Shown: positions 60,421 through 64,000 of the stretch, piece by piece | Position numbering within the stretch: position 1 is the first letter of the stretch | Layout: the number at the start of each line of letters is the position of its first letter | Source of the DNA: Betaproteobacteria bacterium | Lineage (GTDB): Bacteria; Pseudomonadota; Gammaproteobacteria; Burkholderiales; JAEUOS01 | DNA: 64,000 nucleotides | Reading direction: 5' to 3' | Assembly: GCA_028292405.1 (NCBI GenBank) | Contig: JAQGMJ010000008.1 | Location: 1-64,000 of the forward strand | The notes under the pieces: generated by a model | Told to the model about the DNA's origin: nothing | Databases searched by the model: none | The model's input: only the letters and a program-made list of their open reading frames with translations | Program-made: the position numbers and the translations under genes

Positions 60421-61551
60421 CTAGGGCTTCAGTTCCTGCTGCTCCAGCGCCTGCAGGCCGGCGCGGCGAACGCCGAACAAAAGGTCTTCCTGCGCGCTCT
60501 CCTGCCCAGCCTTCTTGTCGGGCAACAGCGCCGGGTGATCGCGCTTGATCCACGAGTGGAAGTTGCTGCACCAGACTTCGAATTCGAGCTTTTTTGCCGC
60601 CTCGGCCGCCTTCAGCAGGCGTACCCAGGCCCAGGCACTGGGTGTTTCGCCGACGCGCGGCAATAGCGTGTCCATCACCTTTTCGTTTTCGCCGCTCATC
60701 AGGCAAAGGTCGAGATAGCCGGCCAAGTCGCTGTCGGCCAGGTCGCCGGTGCGCAGCACCTCGGCTTCGAACTGGGCGCTGCTGTCCTGCAGGAAGCGCT
60801 GCTGCTCGGAACTGCTCATCGTGGTGTCGCCGAAGCTGGTTTCTGTCGGCTTTTTCGGCTCCGGTGCTGCCGCCTTCGCCGGAGCGGCGGGGGCCGGCTT
60901 TTGTGCCGGCTTGTTCGCCGCGGCGGGACCCGGCTTGGCCGCCGTCGCGCTCGCGGGCTTGCCCTGTGCCGCCGCTCCAGCCGGTTTGGCCTGCGGCTGG
61001 TCCGCCGGTTTGGCCGCAGGCGCTGCCGCCGCTTTGGTCGGAGCCTGCGCTGCCGGCTTTGCCTGCGCTGCCGGCAGCGCGGTGGAACTCGCGGGCTGCT
61101 GCTGCGCCAGCGCCTCGCCGATGCGCTTGGTCGCGGTATTCATCTCGCGCGTGTTGAGCTCGCCCGGCACCTCCTCGTGCTTGCCCATCAACACCGAAGT
61201 CGGCGTCGGGTCGACGCGGATCGACGCCGCCAGCCCCGGCACCGCGTTCATCAGCTCGCGCAGCGGGCTTTGCTCCGGCACGCGCCGCTCCACCGACACC
61301 AGCTCGCGCACCAGCTCAGGCATCGCCTCGTGCGGAATGCGGATGCGATGCTCGTTGCGGGTGACGATGGTCTCCAGCTTGTGCAGGCGCGGCAGGGCGC
61401 GGCGCGAGCCGGGAGTACGCAAAATGGCCCGCAGGTCGAGCAGGTATTCCTTCTTGCGATCGAGGTCGAACAGGAAAATGTATTCCAGCGCCGCCGCCTC
61501 CTGCGGTTTGGCACCGTCGCCGGCGATCAGTTTTTTGATTGAAGTAAGCAT
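60421..61551 (-). CDS. Unknown protein with Pro/Ala/Lys-rich central linker (376 aa)
   Basis: The N-terminal half (residues 1-130) is helical and charged (EYIFLFDLDRKKEYLLDLRA, IPHEAMPELVRELVSVERRV). A long low-complexity linker follows, with repeated AAKPA, AQGKPAS and APAKAAAPEPKKP. The C-terminal part (TMSSSEQQRFLQDSSAQFEA, AWAWVRLLKAAEAAKKLEFE) is helical. Pro/Ala/Lys linkers occur in proteins that bridge partners. No known family is recognised. It has no signal peptide. Confidence 0.7.
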   Translation of the reverse strand: MLTSIKKLIAGDGAKPQEAAALEYIFLFDLDRKKEYLLDLRAILRTPGSRRALPRLHKLETIVTRNEHRIRIPHEAMPELVRELVSVERRVPEQSPLRELMNAVPGLAASIRVDPTPTSVLMGKHEEVPGELNTREMNTATKRIGEALAQQQPASSTALPAAQAKPAAQAPTKAAAAPAAKPADQPQAKPAGAAAQGKPASATAAKPGPAAANKPAQKPAPAAPAKAAAPEPKKPTETSFGDTTMSSSEQQRFLQDSSAQFEAEVLRTGDLADSDLAGYLDLCLMSGENEKVMDTLLPRVGETPSAWAWVRLLKAAEAAKKLEFEVWCSNFHSWIKRDHPALLPDKKAGQESAQEDLLFGVRRAGLQALEQQELKP

Positions 61552-61624
61552 GGATTAGAAGGAGGGTTGGTAGCCAACGGCGCAAGGCAAACGGAATGCA
61601 TGCAAAGCGCGCGCCAGGGGCTCC

Positions 61625-62638
61625 TCATTGACTGCCCACCCTGCCGCCTGCCTCGCCGCCCACTTCCACGATCACCTTGCCGATTTCGCCGCCGCCTTCC
61701 ACCGCCAGGTGCGCATCGACGAAGGCATCGAAAGAAAACGTTTTGGCGATCTGGTGCACCGCATGGCCCGTCGAAAGCCAGGCGTTGACGTCGCGCGCCG
61801 CATCGGCCATCGCCTGCGCCGGCATGTCGTAGACCAGCACCCACAGCAGGTTCAGGTTCTTTGGCATGATCTGGTAGAAGGGTATCGCCGGTTGCGGCGT
61901 GCTCATCGAAGCATAAGTGGCAATCGTCCCGCTCAGTTTGATGCATTCGAGCGTCGCCGCCAGGTTGCCGCCGAAATCGACCTCCACCACATGGTCGATG
62001 CCGGCGCCGTCGGTCAGCGCCAGCGCGCGCTCGCCCACCTTTTCGTTTCGGTAGTTGATCACCGCGTCGGCGCCCGCGCGTTTCGCCGCCTCGGCCTTGG
62101 CCGGCGAACTGACGGTGGCGATCACCCGCGCGCCGCCCCATTTCGCCAGCTGGATGGCATAGAACCCGACCGCCCCGGCGCCGCCGGTGACCAATACCGT
62201 CTTAGCCCTAACCGCCCCCAAACCGAACACAGCCCGATGCGCCGTCATTGCCGGAACACCGAGACCCGCACCCACAGAAAGGGGCGTGTTGCCGGGCAGG
62301 GTGTAGGCGCGATCAGGCAAGGTGACGGCGTACTCGGCAGCGGTGCCGTAAGGCCGCTTCCACGCCGTGCTGTGCAGCCAGACGCGCTCGCCGATGCGCT
62401 TCGCATCCACCCCGGCGCCGACCTGGTCGATCACGCCGGAGCCGTCCATGTCGGGAATGATGCGCGGGAAGGGCATGGGGCCGGAAAAGCCGCCGCGCCG
62501 CTTGACGTCGGAAGGATTGACACCGGAATAGGCAATCCTTACCCGCACTTCTCCCGGCCCCGCTTGTGGGTCCGGCATCTCGCCGTGGGTCAATACATCG
62601 CGCGCCGTCCCCAGGCGCTCGAACCAGACTGCCTTCAT
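61625..62638 (-). CDS. Zinc-free quinone oxidoreductase-like MDR protein
   Basis: This 337-residue medium-chain dehydrogenase/reductase of the quinone reductase group has IAYSGVNPSDVKRRGGFSGP, PDMDGSGVIDQVGAGVDAKR, and the NADPH motif VLVTGGAGAVGFYAIQLAKW. No catalytic or structural zinc Cys cluster is visible. It probably reduces quinones or related enones with NADPH; the actual substrate is unknown. ATG 62638 follows GGGAGGGCAGCC. Confidence 0.9.
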   Translation of the reverse strand: MKAVWFERLGTARDVLTHGEMPDPQAGPGEVRVRIAYSGVNPSDVKRRGGFSGPMPFPRIIPDMDGSGVIDQVGAGVDAKRIGERVWLHSTAWKRPYGTAAEYAVTLPDRAYTLPGNTPLSVGAGLGVPAMTAHRAVFGLGAVRAKTVLVTGGAGAVGFYAIQLAKWGGARVIATVSSPAKAEAAKRAGADAVINYRNEKVGERALALTDGAGIDHVVEVDFGGNLAATLECIKLSGTIATYASMSTPQPAIPFYQIMPKNLNLLWVLVYDMPAQAMADAARDVNAWLSTGHAVHQIAKTFSFDAFVDAHLAVEGGGEIGKVIVEVGGEAGGRVGSQ

Positions 62639-62710
62639 TGGCTGCCCTCCCGCTTTCCGCACGCGGCCCTATCGCCGCGATAGAAAAAAACGTCTCCGGC
62701 GCAAATTATA

Positions 62711-62739
62711 TTGCACTACCATTTTCAATCCGCTAATTA
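62711..62739 (+). promoter_or_regulatory. Candidate mntH promoter
   Basis: TTGCAC (62711-62716) and TAATTA (62734-62739) are separated by 17 bp in the AT-rich stretch upstream. The -10 ends only 10 bp before the mntH ATG, which would give a leader of a few nucleotides. No clear MntR or Fur box was seen. Confidence 0.3.
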
Positions 62740-62749
62740 ATCGCATCCC

Positions 62750-64000
62750 ATGTTCGGCCTGCCCACCACCGCCACCGCCCCGTTTTGCCCGACCGAAGTG
62801 CGCGGCTCGGTATTGGTGCCGAAACAGGCGCCGTGGTGGCGCAAGCTGATGCAGTACGCCGGCCCCGGCCTGCTGGTCTCGGTGGGCTACATGGACCCGG
62901 GCAATTGGGCCACCGACATCGAAGCCGGCTCGCGCTACGGCTACGGCCTGCTGTGGTTGGTGCTAGGCGCAAGCCTGGTGGCGATTTTGCTGCAATGCCT
63001 GTCGATGCGCCTGGGCCTGGTGGCGCGGCGCGACCTCGCGCAGCTATGCCGGGAGCGCTACGCCAAGCCGGTGGCGATGTTCCTCTGGGTGCTGGCCGAG
63101 CTGGCCATCATCGCCTGCGACCTGGCCGAGGTGCTGGGCAGCGGGCTGGCGCTGCACCTGCTGTTCAACATTTCACTGCTCAACGGCATCGCCATCACCG
63201 CGCTCGATACGCTGCTGGTGCTGGGCCTGAAGGGCAAGGGCTTCCGGCAGATCGAAGCCATCGTCCTCGGGCTGATTCTTGCCATCGGCATTTGCTACGC
63301 CGTCGAGCTGCTGCTGGTGCAGCCGGACTGGCTGGCGGTGGCGCGCGGTTTCATTCCCGACCCCTCGCGCCTGGACAGCGGGCAGGCGCTCTATCTCTCC
63401 GTCGGCATCCTCGGCGCCACCGTGATGCCGCATAACCTCTACCTGCACTCGTCCATCGTGCAGACGCGGCTGACCGGCGGCGATGCATCGGCGGTGCGCG
63501 AAGCGATCCGCTATTCCACCGCCGACACCGTGGCCTCGCTGTCGCTCGCGCTAATCGTCAACTCCGCCATTCTGATCCTCGCCGCCGCCGCCTTTAACGC
63601 CGCAGGGCATACCGAGGTGGCCGAGCTGCAGGATGCCTATCGCCTGCTCGAACCCCTGGTCGGCGCCGCTGCCGCCGCCACCCTCTTCGGCGTCGCCTTG
63701 CTCGCCTCCGGCCAGAGCGCCACCTTCACCGGCACCATCGCCGGGCAGATATTGATGGAGGGCTTCCTCAACCTGAGCATACCCTGCTGGCACCGGCGCC
63801 TGATCACCCGCGCCCTCGCCCTGATTCCCGCCTTCATCGGCGTGGCGTGGCTGGGCGACGGCGCGGTGGGCAAGCTGGTGGTGGCCAGCCAGGTGGTGCT
63901 GAGCTTTCAGTTGCCGTTTGCCATCTGGCCGCTGATCCGTTTCACCAGCGACCGCGCGCTGATGGGCGAATTCGCCAGCGGCGTGGTGACGCGCACAGCG
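62750..64000 (+). CDS. mntH: Manganese/iron transporter MntH (Nramp family, 3' end outside window)
   Basis: This proton-coupled Mn2+/Fe2+ importer is partly in the window: 417 codons are open to the edge with no stop, close to the usual total length. Nramp signatures are visible: GYMDPGNWATDIEAGSRYGY near residue 45, with the metal-binding Asp-Pro-Gly-Asn, and GATVMPHNLYLHSSIVQ near 225, with the Met-Pro-His-Asn motif. Other hydrophobic helices fit an 11-helix protein. The N-terminus MFGLPTTATAPFCPTEVRGS lacks a clear ribosome-binding site. Confidence 0.94.
   Translation, partial: MFGLPTTATAPFCPTEVRGSVLVPKQAPWWRKLMQYAGPGLLVSVGYMDPGNWATDIEAGSRYGYGLLWLVLGASLVAILLQCLSMRLGLVARRDLAQLCRERYAKPVAMFLWVLAELAIIACDLAEVLGSGLALHLLFNISLLNGIAITALDTLLVLGLKGKGFRQIEAIVLGLILAIGICYAVELLLVQPDWLAVARGFIPDPSRLDSGQALYLSVGILGATVMPHNLYLHSSIVQTRLTGGDASAVREAIRYSTADTVASLSLALIVNSAILILAAAAFNAAGHTEVAELQDAYRLLEPLVGAAAAATLFGVALLASGQSATFTGTIAGQILMEGFLNLSIPCWHRRLITRALALIPAFIGVAWLGDGAVGKLVVASQVVLSFQLPFAIWPLIRFTSDRALMGEFASGVVTRTA

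Noticed and set aside
1..64000. CRISPR array, tRNA, rRNA or IS element
   Set aside because: No evenly spaced repeats, cloverleaf-like genes, rRNA blocks or transposase-like products were seen.

Overview
The window is high-GC chromosomal DNA of a betaproteobacterium. The yidC-mnmE and mnmG-rsmG-parA-parB order, a Bug-type solute receptor, GTP-dependent PEP carboxykinase and the general gene style suggest Burkholderiales, perhaps Oxalobacteraceae; that family placement is inference. The yidC-mnmE pair at the left edge normally lies next to dnaA/oriC, so the window is probably origin-proximal. Consistent with this, a perfect and a near-perfect ParB-binding parS site lie just before mnmG, and two degenerate ones lie nearby. 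No tRNA, rRNA, CRISPR array, IS element or prophage was recognised.

Layout. 1-8 kb: yidC (5' cut), mnmE, a small membrane gene, a Sel1-repeat secreted protein, tam, a GST and a small membrane protein. 8-14 kb: fghA, pckG, an acidic hypothetical protein, a triple YbjQ-domain protein, a Bug receptor and Dps. 15-21.5 kb: an ABC importer ATPase and fused permease without a binding protein, and a large DUF349 protein. 21.7-31.5 kb: a YncE-like propeller, the parS region, mnmG, rsmG, parA, a methyltransferase cassette (two intact FkbM genes, one deleted FkbM relic, two tandem sister methyltransferases), then parB. 31.5-37.5 kb: a PhyH-like oxygenase, M20 peptidase, a small AT-richer island, a RhlE-type helicase and an HxlR regulator. 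37.6-42.7 kb: VOC, SRPBCC and four DGPF/YCII genes ending in an ECF42-type sigma factor. 42.7-50 kb: a small exported protein, MarC, an acetyltransferase, a two-gene methyltransferase/MTHFR-like unit, a second VOC protein, a Rossmann protein and TatD. 50-64 kb: a beta-helix protein, iorB-iorA with an AraC regulator, a thioredoxin, START-like genes under an ArsR regulator, an unknown Pro/Ala/Lys-linker protein, a quinone oxidoreductase and the start of mntH.

Most interesting signals. (1) parA and parB are separated by a 3.6 kb same-strand block of methyltransferase genes with short spacers, including an internally deleted paralogue. (2) A structured intergenic element of about 75 bp occurs three times (upstream of parA, upstream of a DGPF gene, and between the two ABC transporter genes), with hairpin stems that are kept although their sequence changes. 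(3) The parS region also holds a perfect 22-bp palindrome and a long imperfect inverted repeat. (4) The ECF42/DGPF array has four DGPF genes, one with two domains.

How the genes work together. The parABS genes act in chromosome segregation; mnmE and mnmG act together in tRNA wobble-uridine modification. The ECF42 sigma probably controls the DGPF genes. The AraC gene probably controls iorAB, and the ArsR gene probably controls the START-domain genes that follow it. All starts were chosen by eye from ribosome-binding sites and family N-termini.
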